From Hsuehochloa calcarea (Eukaryota; Streptophyta; Magnoliopsida; Poales; Poaceae): a DNA stretch of 64,000 bases. The stretch lies in NCBI GenBank assembly GCA_036346395.1, contig CM070604.1, positions 39,893,662-39,957,661 of the forward strand, written 5' to 3'. Of this stretch, positions 21,957 through 34,036 are shown in pieces (within the stretch, counting starts at the first letter, position 1; each line of letters opens with the position of its first letter). A program made the translations under genes and the position numbers. Under the pieces are notes generated by a model. The model did no database searches. It was not told where the DNA came from and worked only from the letters and a program-made list of their open reading frames with translations.

Positions 21957-22321
21957 AAGGTTTTGTTTCAACGTAAAGATCCTTAGTATATGTGGAAAAT
22001 GGAATATGGATCAATACTAATGAAACCACAAAGCATAGGATAAAACTCCCCCTAAATGTGTGCATACACAAATGTGTAATGAGGTCATATGCACATATTC
22101 AAGTTTAACTTAAGGTTGAGTTCAATCCTATATTTTGGATCCGAGAAATGCAACATTATATAAATTGAGATGTCGATTGCATACCTCGTTGTGTTTCACC
22201 TTTATATCCAAATGAGACTACATAAAGATGATACTTGATAAAAGAGTTAGTCTCATATTTGGATTTGTCATTAATCACCAAAACACTCCATTAACTCATA
22301 ATGGCGGGTCTAGATCTTTCA

Positions 22322-23336
22322 CCTGGACGCTCCGCACCACTTTATTCCTTGTCCGCATCACCCTTTATTCCCTGTCCCGTCCATCGGTCTTGTCTCCCGT
22401 CCTCCATTGCATGCATGCTTCCCTCGCGCGGGAGTTTCCCTACCATCGATCGCTCTCATTCTCACTATAAATTGCGAGTAGCGAGCGAGTTTATTCGCTC
22501 ACTATCATCCTCGGTCGCTCTCTCGCTCTATCGCAATCTCGGTGTATTTCACTTTCGCAGACGATTAAGGATTGTTTAGAGCCGCCATTAGTGGTTGTAT
22601 TAACAGGTATATTTTATCTCGTATGTATTGTCTTTATTAACTGCCTAGTTAATTTATTAGTCGTAGTTAATTTGTCGTAATTAATTACATGTAGTTATTT
22701 AGGCGTAGTTGGCTTCGATAGTTGTCATTTAGGCATAATTACATATGTGTTATTCAATTAGTTGCAATAAATTAGGCTGTAATTAATTAATTAGGCATAG
22801 TTAATTAGTTACGAATTAATTAGCGTTAGTTATTTTATTCGTTGTATTTAAATAGTTGCAGTTAATTAAGTCTGAACTAATTAGTCGTACGTATTTAGCC
22901 GTAATTATTAAGTCATAATTAATTTAGTGTCTTTATTTAGTCATAACTATTTATGTGCAATTAATATTTGGTAATTAATTATTCAAAAATAATTTTGTGG
23001 TTTTTAATTCATTATGAAGTCATAATTCTCATTTTGTAATTCATTCGCAGTAATTAATTAGTCATATATAATTTAGTGGTATTTAAATACTCGTATTAAT
23101 ATAGACACAACTAATTTAGTACTACTTATTTAGTCGTATTTAATTAGTCATAATTAATTCGGTCGTAGTTCATTAGTGCATGTTATTTTGTTGTCTGTAT
23201 TTAGTGCTAATTTTAAATTTCTAGTAATTCATCGCATTATTAATTTATTCACTAATAATCTGTGTCTTTGATCTCTTGCAAGTTATGCCTCTACCGGAGC
23301 TGCTGGAACTCTTCGACGACGAGCATCAGGGGTGCC
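22322..23336 (+). repeat. Direct copy of the MULE left terminal region
   Basis: Matches 11492-12570 closely (small indels only), including the PMD ATG (23285 here, 12521 there) and the following ~50 bp. The match ends at gagcatcaggggtg. Confidence 0.9.
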
Positions 23337-23960
23337 TTCCCCTTGTTCATCGCGCATTGTGCCTTGTCATACTTAGCTTCCAGATCGGGGTCCTCCACCA
23401 CCAACCGGTTGTCCTGGGCTCCTCCGGTGCCTTCTCAATAGGGTTCAGTACATAATGTTTTCATTGCTAGAAGGTCTCGGCTCACATCACATAGTTCAAC
23501 ATGTACTTCTGCTCGATGAACGCCCTATCGTACATCTTTGGGCTATCGATCTATTGGAAGAAAATTGTAGCGCATCTCGGGCTGCTATTACACGTGGATG
23601 AAGTTAAAAATTTATGAAATTCAACATAGGGAGTGGAAAATATACGTGTGTGCAAGATTCGCTTACGAGGTGATGACCGCACGTGTAGTACGCCCTAACA
23701 GCGGTGGTTGGGTGTGTGGACTGAATGATCTTCGCCGACTGTTCGCACATGCATTGCGGGTGTGGAAACTCCGGTGGTACCGACGCATCCTTCATTGAAT
23801 AATCTAGGTAGGGTTTAACCCTTTTGTAAGCCACTTGCGCTTCTGCAATATCTTCGCATAAAAGTTCGCTGACGAGTCTGACATATTCTAGGCCAACCTA
23901 ATGTTTCGCTGTTACGCACAAAACAAAGGCGAGTCAGTACAGAACAAATATAATATCGAG
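23337..23960 (-). pseudogene. GRF-type zinc-finger accessory gene fragment of the MULE
   Basis: The minus frame reads AYKRVKPYLDYSMKDASVPP, then FPHPQCMCEQSAKIIQSTHP and TTAVRAYYTCGHHL. The C-x-C ... HP-x5-R-x-YYTC pattern is that of GRF zinc fingers often found beside MULE and PMD genes. Downstream, decayed frames give DSPKMYDRAFIEQKYMLNYV. Stops and frame changes show it is not functional. The family assignment is from memory and moderate. Confidence 0.55.
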
Positions 23961-24338
23961 ATACTTACATATTAAGAAAGAATGACGTACTATGAGCATA
24001 GTACTGATTAACATGACATGACAGTCCTCGTATAGGCGGATAATACAATAAATTATGACACTGAATGACGATTAGACATGCTCGGTCTGTTGGGGCAATC
24101 CTTCATGGAGTGCCCAAGAGTCTTACATATCCCGCACTTCATCGTGCGGCTTAGGCCCCAACACTGGCTGTCATCCATGTCATTCCGGAAGCACTGCGTC
24201 TGCCATCATCCCTTCCCAGTTGACTTCAAGACCTTGTTTGGCTCCCATTGCACCCTGTCCGACCACATATCCCTGTAGTTCATGTCCAAGCTATAGGAGT
24301 GAAACTCTGCACTCCATGTACCAAAAATGATTTGCACG

Positions 24339-24343
24339 TCGTA
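24339..24343 (+). repeat. 5-bp target site duplication (TCGTA), left
   Basis: TCGTA immediately precedes the TG of the solo LTR and recurs at 27600-27604. Confidence 0.88.
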
Positions 24344-27300
24344 TGTCGGGACCCAAATATGCAAATATGGACCCTCTGTATATTCTGCACTAGTCCAGGA
24401 TCACGCTAGTGCACACAGTATCAACATCGATGAAATATCAACTCCATACAACGAAATATTAAATAAGCAAGTAATTTGAATAACAAATAACTATTGTGAC
24501 CTTAAGGTCGAGTTTTACAATTATTCAACCATGCAAAGCTGACAATAATGAAATAACTGCAGCGGAAACAAAGTAAACTCCAGCGGACTCCCATCAATTT
24601 ACCACGGGTAACTGACTGGGATCAAGACCCTAACGATCAACCTTCGTAGAATTCCTCTTCAAAAGCTGGTGACGACTCCTCCACTTCTGTTGATTTGTTT
24701 AGCAAGAGTGAGTACATACCGTACTCGCAAGTCATACCACAGAATGCAATTATACATGATGGCTTATTCCAAAGGGTTGGCTTCTGTGGTTAATTTGTAG
24801 AAATACAACATTTGCAATTGAATACAGATAATAGATTGAAACGTAATTGAAAACAAATAAAGAATATTAATTTAACATTTGATTTTATTAAGAACACACA
24901 GTCTAATCAAGTTATTCACACAACTGCACAAGTTATCTCACATAGCTGACCCTTCCCAATTGTTTTATGAAAAGCTACTCCTCGTGTGAAATCCCCGAGC
25001 ATGTCCATGACCGCGGACGCGGCTATTCGAATAGATTGATTTAACACTCTGCAGAGGTTGTACACTTTACCCCCACGATGTAATCAACCGGATCAGAGTT
25101 GGTCACAACAAAACCTTTCAGAAACTTTATCTCAAGCATTGACACTCCCGATGTGCTTTCCTGCCGGCCAACCGATACACACAACGTTTGGTCACGACAC
25201 ACATTGTTGGACAGGGATGCAGCGAACCGTTCCGCGATATGACATATCACACCTCCAGCCCATCACACGGTTTAAATACAACCTGAGTTGTCAATGTTAA
25301 GACTCCATAACTTACTAAGTCAGACCAGCCCATACTAGGCATGTGGTCGTACAGTAAGGCCCAGTTCAATGGCGCACAAAGTTAAGTCCTTAATTTACCA
25401 AGGCAAGACTTCCAGTTTTAACCCAAATCACAAAGTTTATAAAGCACACAGCTCCACTATTCACACAGATCCACCACTTCCTCAGTCTAAATCTTTTCCC
25501 ACCCTGTTGATTTAGTGCAACACATGCCATCAACGAGTAATAGCACACAACACACAATTTTATCACACAGTTCCATATTTTATTAGTCAAATTTATAATT
25601 GTGACTCACATGAAATGATGACTCGTGGCATGGCTAACCAGTCTACTCGTATCTAACCAACCCACGTTGGTGCTACGATAATACCAACTAATAATGAACC
25701 AACATAGGGTGACAAAAGATCATGGTATACAATAGACAAGGTGGATATAACAAATTGGATTAATAACTATCCCAAAAGCATTTAAATAAATACTTGAAAT
25801 AGAATGCAATACATTGAAACAAAGTATTTTGAAAACTGGGTTCAATATGATCAAATGTATAACTTGCCTTGGAATAGGTCTAGGTACTGGTCTAGATCTT
25901 GAGGTGCTCCTTCTTCTCTAAAATTTTCCGAAGTATCGACGTCTACTCGTAAACGAGACAAAAGAAATAAAAATAAATAAATAACAGAGGCAAAACAAAC
26001 TCCAAAAATCAAATAAAAGTCACGATTAAATAGATCTTGATTTTATATGAATTTACAAATTTGAATGTGCTCAATCGGAGGTCGGATGCAAAAGTTATGG
26101 GCTTTAGAAGATTGGAAAATAATTAAAACCCAAATTTGGATTTTAATTTAATTTCCTGAATTATTTTTATAAAAGAAAATTGGATTATTGCGCAATGCTT
26201 GCGTCAGCCGAGAATTTTCGGAAAAATAAATAGATTTAAAATAAATCTAACATGTGGGCCCCACATGTCAGTGACTGGGCTCACGCACCGAGCAAAGTCA
26301 AAACTGGCGCGGTGGACTGGACCAAATGCGTGTGTGCTGGCGCTGATTGGGCTCCACGTGGATGCCACATAAGCACCGAAGCTGACGCGGCTACGACGGC
26401 GAGGGTGGCGCTCGGGACCCGATGGTCACCGGTGATTGGCAGCGAGTCGTCGACGGCGGAGGGTACCAGGAGCTTCCCCAGGTTATTGTGCACCTGCTAG
26501 TGCCCTTACCAGCGGCTGGCAACGATGGTGGCGACCGGCGACGAGGAAGAAGCGGCGGTGGAGCTTCGGGTTTTGTCGGAAGTGCGCTCCGGCGACGAGG
26601 AGGGGTGCACGAGGTAGCTGGGACCCTACTGATCACGGTGATGCAGTCGATGGGGGCAAGGGCGACAATGACGGCGGCGCAAGTCGCCGGAGAAGAAGCT
26701 CGGCCAAAAACCCTAAAACTTGGATTGCGGCGGCGCTAGAGCGATCGGGGCGACGAGGGTGGCGGCTCTGGGTTGCGGAGGACTGGGCGATTATAGGGGG
26801 GTATTTATAGGCCCGGGGGACGCCGGAATTGGAAACCCCCAATTCGAGTCTGAAACGGCTGCGATTTCAAATTCCTTGATTCTAGGAGATTGAGAGATAT
26901 TCGGAGTTTGATATGGTTGGGAATAGATAAGGTAGAGAGAAGGTCGGGATTTGGTGGGGTTGGCTCGGCGCGAAGAAATCTCAATGGAATCTGTTTTGTC
27001 GGACGAAGCTTCCGCGAGCGACAATGGCGGGCGAAGGCGCGGGCGCGAGGAAGAAAAAAGGCGCGGAGACGACGACCCTGTGGCGCTGCCACCTGGCAGT
27101 GGCAGCGAGGCGCGAGCGAGCGAGCGAGCGAGATCAGCGGGTGAGGCCACGCGGCGAACATCCAACGGAGGAAGGCGGGTTTGAGCGCGAGCGTCCGATC
27201 GAAACGAGGGCACGCGTCGCACATACAAGGGACGAGGGCGCGGGCGAGCGGGGAGATGGGCTGGCGTGTGGGAATAGTGTTGGGCTTCGGCCCAACACTG

Positions 27301-27599
27301 TTCAGAAGAATTTAATTTAATTTTTCTTTTTAGAAACTCCAAAAATGCGAATAGCAAATAGAAAATAGCAAATGATCTTGGAAAAATTCTAGACAATTCT
27401 ATAAAATATATCCAAGCATATAGAATCTGAATAAAATAGTTTTGACAATTGTTGATGTTGGGATTAATCATATTAAATCATTTTGTCCTTAAAGTCCATA
27501 TTAAGCTTTTAATATAAATTCAAATAAAATGCAGATGATGAGATTTTCAACTAGCAAATAATAAAAGATTTTCAAAGGCTCAAAAGTTGGGATGTTACA
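24344..27599 (-). mobile_element. Solo LTR of a long-LTR Ty3/gypsy-type element
   Basis: The segment starts TGTCGGGACCC and ends GGGATGTTACA, so both strands begin TGT and end ACA. It is flanked by a perfect 5-bp duplication (TCGTA), and the transposase sequence continues across it. No internal gag/pol was found, so it is a solo LTR of 3256 bp. The minus orientation is inferred from a TATA box (TATAAATA near 26803-26811) and a start TGTAACATCCC, like Tekay/RIRE3-type gypsy LTRs. That subfamily name is from memory. Confidence 0.87.
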
Positions 27600-27604
27600 T
27601 CGTA
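27600..27604 (+). repeat. 5-bp target site duplication (TCGTA), right
   Basis: Matches 24339-24343 exactly and directly follows the terminal ACA of the solo LTR. Confidence 0.88.
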
Positions 27605-29199
27605 TACTCGGAGATATGTACGACAAGGTCTCACACAACCGCCCGCTTCACATTTGCCAAGAACCACAACCAACTGAATGTGTTCTCATTCTCTACAATG
27701 TGAAAAGCAACCAGGAGAAGTTGGTCATTTGCGTCAGCCGCCACCAAGGTGAGAATGGTGCACTTGTACTTCCCCGTGGGGAAAGTGTCATCCGTCGTGA
27801 GCATAGGATGACAGAACCTGAATCCCTCGATGGTTTTGGCGAAAGCCCAGAACACTCGGTCCAGTATGAAGTAGTTGGGGCTTCCATCAGCATCTTCACT
27901 TTCAAGCTTATTTATGTACGCTGGGGTTTGCCTCGACAATCTGGTGAAGCATTCACGGCACAAAGTTGTACGCTCTTCGTATGTCCCGTATATGGACTCG
28001 ATAACTTTCTGTCTGGCTCGTCAGACCTTGCTGTAGCTGACTGGATAACCAACCAGATTGGCGACTTCCAACAACAGCACCTTCAGGAGACGGTCACGTC
28101 CTCCACAACTAGGTGGCTTATGAGGCTTGCCACATATAAGGAAGTCACGTTTCGATGATGTCGCAGCGCCTCGCTAAGCTCGCAAGTAGGGTCGGTCACC
28201 GCCTTGATCATGAAGTCTGAGTCGAAGAACTTTGCTCGGTGAGCGTTGACCTTGCTAAGACAGCCTTCTACTATGCACTTCACTGCGTAATATCCTCGGT
28301 TAGACCGGTGCACCTGGTACACACGGCTGATGTACAAGACGTACCGCACTATGGCTTACTGCACGACCACCTTGCTAGGGAAGTGCTGCCTAGCTAAGAC
28401 GGTGTCAGCATCAAACCTCCACTAGGACCCTTCTTCTTGCGGCAATAGGAGCAATCGCACTGCGATATCATCAAGTCTGGATGCCACGTATGGCACCTCC
28501 GAAGACACAATTTCGCCGGTAGGACCAACACCCTAAGGTGCGTCCTCCCCAGTACCATCCGAGCCTAGGTCGACGTCCTCGTCGGACTCCAACCCTAGAG
28601 ACCGGTCTGGTAGATACTCGTGGAAGTCAATGCGGGCCGACCACCACAACCCCGCCCCTTCATTTTGCACAAAATGATGCACAACTCTTCTCTCGTAAAC
28701 TTCCCCCAAAACATCACATTCTGTGCTGTCGTCTTCAAGCTCCGCCTGCGGTTGCTCGCTTTCCGAGACACCAGCATCATCATGCTCTCTCGGCGGTCTG
28801 TGTATGAATTTCACATACACCATTGTCCTCCCGTATATTGTTGCCTTGGGATGGGAAGCAATCTGTATGTACTGGCCTTATGCCACGCTTCTATTCACCT
28901 TCACTAGCTCCCATACGCCCTGCCCTGCCCTACTTGTGTGGGTGATCGCCTCGATAGCAAGTTTCTTTGTCGTTGGTTCCATGTCGAACTCCCTCCGGAT
29001 GAAGCTCTTAAGCTCGTGAATATTCATCGCAGCAAGCCCCTTAGCCCAGACCACCTTGTATTGGCATATCGACGGGTCCAACCCATCGGGTCCGGCCCGT
29101 ACGAGACCATCGTCATAAAATACTACCAAGTCTTGCATGTTTAAAATTACCTAAGCAGGTACGCAAAATAAGAAACATGAGAATATTTCTTCAATTACT

Positions 29200-30288
29200 A
29201 CTAATTAAATATGTCCAAACAAAAAAGTACTAATTAGCTGCTCATAATTTATTTGCCTGTAATAACCCAGGACACGGATAATTACAACATATTATATACA
29301 ACTAAGCAATTAAATGTAAGTAAGTGAATACAAATAATTAATCTATTAGCAAAATTTTGATTACTTATTAATAAATTACTTACAAGTAATTCATTACCTC
29401 TAAGTAATTCCTACTAAATTAATTACAATTAATTAGTTACCATCAATTACGCACGAGTCATTACATACCAACAAATTAATTATGATCATGTGAATACGAC
29501 AACTTATTTTGCACTAATGAACCGCGCAAAATTTATTTACAAAATGTAAATTACGACTAATTAATTAATTAATACTTCATGACTAGTTAATTACAACTAA
29601 TTAACAGCGAGTACTTAATTACGATTGCTTACTTACCACTAATTTAATTACTACTTACAAATTACGGGTCAATTACCACTAGCTAACTACAACTAGTAAA
29701 TTATCGCTAATTGACTACGACTAAAATAATTACAACTAAAGCACATGAATAAATTTTAACTTGCCTTGATGTCGATTTCATGGTACTTACACAGTCTTAA
29801 CAACGGTTCCAAACACTAACTATTTCCCACCGTATTTCGGACAAAGTATTACTAACGAGCACGAGAACAGGAATGAATTGAAAAATGAGAGAAAGAGCGA
29901 GCGCGACACTGGTTTTTATAGGCATGCGAGGGCATTTCGCGCAGATGGGACAGTGTGACCACGGTGCATGCGGGCGGAGGCAGCGATATGATGGATGGAA
30001 CAGGAAAGGGTGGGAGGGTTGCTTTCGGCGCCAAAAGGCCTAGGGGCACGAACCGGCCATGCCTCACTTGGAAATACGACCACGTGGATGGATGAGCGGT
30101 GTCCGAGCCACCGGGCAACGGAGGAGATTGTGTATGGGCCACCGAGCCCTGGACATCGCTTGTCCAGACGAGGGAAGGCCAGAGGAGGCACGAAGACCGG
30201 AGGAGGCAGGTGGAGATGGCCTCCGCGGGATAGGGGCATGGATGTGGACAAATGTTCATGGACGACGTGCCAAATTTGACAATACGCC
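29200..30288 (-). repeat. Right terminal inverted region of MULE copy B
   Basis: The reverse complement resembles 11214-12500: tip GGCGTATTG-CA-ATTTG-CACG, then gaggccatctccacc, cctcctccggtctt, a TATA-like tataaa followed by cgctcgctct, then the long TAATTAG-rich tract. Divergence is high in the AT-rich half. Confidence 0.65.
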
Positions 30289-30731
30289 AGCTAATAAGGT
30301 TGCAACAGTGCTAAATAGGCTTAAAAACTCGCTTACCGCTTGCACAGAAGCAGGAAATGCAGATAGAAACAACTCTACTTTGTCCGTTCTTATCACCTTA
30401 CTTTCCTTACAAGGAACAAGGAGGAGTATGATTTGCCGTGCAATGAAATGGAGCTGCACAGGTGTAAGCATTGTCACAACTTGTTCACCAATTGCAATAC
30501 AACTGAACTAATGGCTGCTCACATAATAGAGCAAAACGGGGACAAGGAAAAGGCTTGTACCGGCCCAAAAGGACCAAAGCACGATAATTAATGTAAGAAG
30601 GGAGCGGACAGCAACAAAATAATCCGTGGGAGGAAGAAAAAGAAGGGAGACAAAGAAGCTTCAAGAAGCGTTCACTCCACTTTCACATGAACACCCCTCG
30701 AGAGGGCAGTTATTAGTTGCAAGCAGCACCC
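30289..30731 (-). other. Probable 3' UTR of the downstream minus-strand gene and spacer
   Basis: No coding motif. Lies between the MULE tip and the stop codon of the gene at 30732; part is likely its 3' UTR. Confidence 0.4.
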
Positions 30732-31446
30732 CTAACCCGCTCCGCCGCTGCAGATGCCGGTGAGTAACACCGGCAGCCTCGCCAGCGACGACGAGGACGA
30801 GGAGGATGACCCCTCCGCTGCCCTCTGCAGCCGCCACCTCCCCCTCTCCTCCGCCGCAGCCGCCGGCTGCTGCTGCGGTGGGCGCACCCTCCCGTCCTCG
30901 AACAGCGCCGTGGCCGCCACGGACGACGCCTCCCGCTCCTGAGCGCCGCCGACGCCGTCGCACGGGAAGTCTGCGCCGGCGATCTGCCTCTCCAGGTCCA
31001 AGAACTCGCCCAGAGACGTCGGCGTCCCGCCGGAGTCGTCGCGGCACAGCCTCCACCAGCTCCCGCCGAGGCTGCGCCCGCGCCGCCGCCTCCGCCGCCA
31101 CCCGCCCGCGCGCTTCCCCTCCTCCTCCGGAGCCGCCGCGGGCGGCCTCTCCCTCTCGTCCCCCGCCGGCGCCCTCGCCCTCGCCGGCCTCCGCTGCCCG
31201 CCGCCGAACGACGACACACCCATCAGCGTCCCCAGCGTTGTGCTCCGGTCCGGAAAGAACGACCCCGTCGACTACCAAGAAACAAAAGCCAATAGCAAAC
31301 TCCATCAACTCAAGGAAAAAAACAAAACAAATGCAACTAACCACCCAGCCAAGAACACCTATGATTACCTCGGTGTCGAGATCGGAGGAGGACGGCGAGG
31401 AGTCGGCGGAGGGGGAGGACGCGATCATGTCGGCGTCGAGGTCCAT
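30732..31446 (-). CDS. At3g17950-like uncharacterised plant protein, two exons, 205 aa
   Basis: Exon 1 is 31446-31369 (26 codons, MDLDADMIASSPSADSSPSS..SDLDTE). The intron is 31368-31272 (GT..AG, 97 bp). Exon 2 is 31271-30732 and starts STGSFFPDRSTTLGTLMGVS. The joined motif SSDLDTE-STGSFF-DRS-TLG-LMGV is the signature of a plant-only family of unknown function (At3g17950-like). Further in are a basic patch (GGWRRRRRRGRSLGGSWWRL), a conserved block SLGEFLDLERQIAG, and a C-terminal LPVLLTGICSGG. The Ser-Asp run and basic patch suggest a soluble or nuclear protein, but that is inference. No damage seen: both splice sites are good and the frame is open. Other frames through the GC-rich exon are long but lack the motif. 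Confidence 0.85.
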
Positions 31447-31505
31447 TGGCCCTGCTTGACTGAGGGGGGTGGTGGTGAAGGGAGGAAGAAGAATGAGGAG
31501 AAGGG

Positions 31506-31513
31506 TTTATAAG
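31506..31513 (-). promoter_or_regulatory. TATA box of the At3g17950-like gene
   Basis: The minus strand reads CTTATAAA about 60-67 bp upstream of the ATG at 31446, followed by a CT-rich leader. Confidence 0.6.
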
Positions 31514-32980
31514 TAGTTGGCGGGGCAGTTGATTGGGGCCGGAGCGTGTGGTGCCGTGACGGCGATGTGGTCGAGGTCCCAGCGCCGGTGGTGGCTTTAC
31601 TTTAAACTTCCGTGATCGAACAGGGCAAGTGCACGTCTTAATACTGCATGCTCTTTCAATGTTAGAACTTAGAAGGCTGTACGCTTGTACATTATGCAAT
31701 GCAATGCAATCCGGGATGCTCTGCTTGGAACATTAGAATTTTCTCCAATACAATTATTCGAATGAACTTTTCCTGCATTTCAAATGGGGCCCACGATCGA
31801 TACACACTTCGGACCCGGCACCGCTCCAACCGCTCCTCTGGTGTTGGTGTACTACTATGCGTTTGCATTTCGAGCTTGGTATGATTCGTTGGTTCTGCTT
31901 TGGTCCTTGTGGGGCCTTGGACTTTTTTTTTTTTTTTTTGGCCTCAATAGCTGGTTTGGGATCTGTTCCACTTCCAGGCATGTTTTGCGAGCCTTCCTGT
32001 TGAAGGGACGCAAGGCTTATTATTACATATGATACCACGCAACACAAGATTGTGTTGGTATACAGGAATAATTGATATGATTGTGACCAAGAAATCAACG
32101 GTACCATCGTATATTTCATGCTAACAACGATGTTTTTGCCACCATGCCATTCATAAATAATTTTCAACGACTAGCAACCTATCTATCTAGAAAAACTAGA
32201 ACATTTTTCAACAACTGGCTATATGCATAGCTACAAGAGCAAGATTTTCCTTTTAAAAATAAAAAAAAAGAGCTACCGGATTCCCCTGGAAGAAATTTCT
32301 TCCGAGACGCATGTGGTACCAGAACTCAGTGAGCCAATGGACAAGGTCGATCGCCTGCGAGAATTTTTCATTTAATTATTTTAATAATATTTTAAAATTA
32401 ATCCCGTTAACTTTATTTTAAATTCTGATCCCCTTTGATCACGCTATAATGCGCGGAGTGCTCAAACCATTCTGTCACGTCACTTTCCTCGGCGACCATA
32501 CCTATCATGCGTTGCGTCGTGCGACGGCGTGCGTGCCGTGGAGAGCTTGCGTGGCCCGATCCTTGTCCTGATAAGCCTGCCTTGTCACGCCAGAGGTGAC
32601 TCCGGTGCCTTTGGGCCACCCAGTTCTCCATTTCCCCCAATCTTCTTCTCTTCCTCCCTGCGCGTCCTCTCTCCTCTCTGCCCCTAACCTTCCCAAATCC
32701 GGCGATTTGGAACCGATTCGAAGTCCATAAACCCGTTGAGATCATCCCCATGGTAATATCACCCATTCCCTCCATTTATTTTGGATAGATTAAGTTAGAT
32801 TAATGAATTTAGGGTTTTGACTGAATTGCATGTTTGAGCGGAATTGATTTGAATCATTGCACTTTGGAGTGAATTGAATACCATTAGTACACAATGGTAC
32901 TTGAATGTGTTCATATTTTGTTGTGTTCATTCGCTTTTTAGAGATTTATGGATGAAATTGGATGTTGTGGATAGGGTTTG
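31514..32980. other. Intergenic DNA
   Basis: No gene recognised. Contains a T20-like run near 31922-31940. A pyrimidine-rich, leader-like segment at 32580-32760 ends in an ATG with no recognisable protein after it. Confidence 0.4.
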
Positions 32981-34036
32981 TGTAACATTCCAATTTTCTG
33001 AGTTTTAAAAATATTTTGAATGGTCAGTAGGGAGAAAATTCATCCTTTGGATTTATTTGAATTTAATTAAAAAGCCTAACTTGGACTTTTAGTACTAAAA
33101 TAATTTAATATGATTAAAGTCAACATCAACTATTGTCAAAACTATTTTATTTGGATTCTACGTGCTTGGATATATTTTCTATATTTTTGTAGAATTTTTC
33201 CAAGTTCATTTGCTATTTGGATTTTCTAGTACTTTCTAAAAATAAAAACTATTAAAAATCTTAGAATAGTATTTGCGCATAAACCCAGCCCTATTCCCTT
33301 CCGGCCAAAGATCATCGGCCCATCTCACTTCACTCGCAAGCGCCCGCGCTCCGCTCTCTCGACCGATGGGTTCGCCGCGGCGTCGCGTCGGTAGCTGCCG
33401 CGCCTCTCCCTTCATTGCCGCCAGTGGGCCCCGCCATCTTCGTCATCTCCACATCACCGTCTTCCTCGCGAAGTCCTGACCGTGTCCGCCATGGATGGAG
33501 CTCGAGCTCCATACGACAGTAGAGATTTTCCAACTAAATCGCACTGGATTTTCGCGTCAAATCTTATCTCTTATCTCCCCGCATCCAAATCCGACCGACT
33601 CAAATCTCCAATCGGTCTATATCTCCTAGATTTCTGAATTCGTTTTTGTGTTCATCTCGGACTCAAATTGGGGATTCCTTATCCCATGCCGCCCTCGCCC
33701 TATAAAAGCCACCTCGAGGTTCGCCAGCGCCTCCACACCTCGAAACCCTAAGGCGCCACTCCCCAAGAACTCGAGAGTCGCCGCGATTGAAGTTTTTGGG
33801 TTTTCCACCGCCGGCCTTTTTCTGCAAATTACGCCGCTACCGTCACTGCCTCGTCAACACCAACCGCGCTGCCAGTGATCACACACGAGCTCCTCGCACA
33901 CCCTGAGCCTGTGGAGTTCGAGTAATACATATGATAATACATTTTTGGAATGAAATTACGTGTCATCATCTAAAAAATATTATTTGATATGATCAGGTGT
34001 TTTAGAGTATTGTGAACGTGAACCTCGGGTGTTACA
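32981..34036 (+). mobile_element. LTR-like fragment related to the gypsy solo LTR, plus orientation
   Basis: Starts TGTAACATTCCAATTTTC and ends GGGTGTTACA. Its first ~750 bp follow the same order as the minus strand of 24344-27599: a short AT-rich head, 'ttcatttgctatttggat', a GC-rich block, then 'actcaaattggggattcc' and a TATA box (tataaaag near 33702). It is only 1056 bp and differs at the 3' end. No 5-bp target duplication is visible. Confidence 0.5.

Larger units (their letters stand above)
13207..22321 (-). mobile_element. Sirevirus-like Ty1/copia element lacking pol, minus orientation
   Basis: Order on the minus strand: long LTR (22321 to 19606), primer-binding site TGGTATCAGAGC, gag with zinc knuckles, a non-coding segment with CGGAAGTTCCG palindromes, a large second ORF near the 3' end, then a partial LTR (14473 to 13207). 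No protease, integrase, reverse transcriptase or RNase H motif was found between gag (ends 18165) and the second ORF (starts 16445). The element is therefore a gag plus extra-ORF, pol-less derivative. The left LTR is truncated at both ends. Flanks are MULE DNA on both sides, but not contiguous MULE sequence, so the locus was rearranged after insertion. Confidence 0.75.
19606..22321 (-). repeat. Complete LTR (2.7 kb) of the Sirevirus-like element
   Basis: On the minus strand it starts TGAAAGATCTAGACC at 22321 and ends CTTACA at 19606, next to the PBS. It contains the stem-loop array (21344-21956), a larger inverted repeat (22207-22220 with 22248-22263, allowing a 2-nt gap), and a CGGAAGTTCCG cluster (20425-20840). 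An AGGGGGAG tract (near 22046-22055, minus) also lies within it. The outer end abuts MULE sequence cctggacgctcc. Confidence 0.75.
24053..29138 (-). pseudogene. MURA-type MULE transposase, decayed, split by a solo LTR
   Basis: From the ATG at 29138 the minus frame reads MQDLVVFYDDGLVRAGPDGL, then VYVKFIHRPPREHDDAGVSE. It continues with the DNA-binding region GYYAVKCIVEGCLSKVNAHR, then (after a frameshift near 28084) FRFCHPMLTTDDTFPTGKYK, the DDE region of the MULE domain. Beyond the solo LTR the C-terminus resumes with a CCHC knuckle CGICKTLGHSMKDC, stop TAA 24053-24055. In-frame stops occur at 28878-28880, 28533-28535 and several later sites, and a conserved Trp is TGA near 28020. The protein would cut and paste MULE ends but is dead here. 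Confidence 0.82.
22322..30288 (-). mobile_element. MULE copy B with decayed MURA transposase, split by a solo LTR
   Basis: Left terminal region 22322-23284 repeats copy A (its outermost ~280 bp are missing). Right terminal region 29200-30288 is its inverted counterpart. Between them lie, on the minus strand, the MURA transposase pseudogene (29138 to 24053) and a GRF-type zinc-finger fragment. A solo LTR (24344-27599) interrupts the transposase. Only the first codons of the PMD gene remain (23285-23336), fused to the GRF region by a deletion. Confidence 0.75.

Noticed and set aside
26422..27320. Several overlapping frames of 80-226 codons
   Set aside because: They lie in the GC-rich part of a solo LTR and show no conserved protein features.
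27592..28158. 188-codon open frame on the plus strand
   Set aside because: It is antisense to the MURA transposase domain; the minus frame has the family motifs and the plus frame has none.
30806..31459. 217-codon plus-strand Pro/Ser/Arg-rich frame
   Set aside because: Shadow of the two-exon minus-strand gene; low-complexity translation and it crosses that gene's splice sites.
32413..32775. 120-codon minus-strand frame
   Set aside because: Antisense to a pyrimidine-rich leader-like segment; Arg/Gly-rich shadow without motifs.
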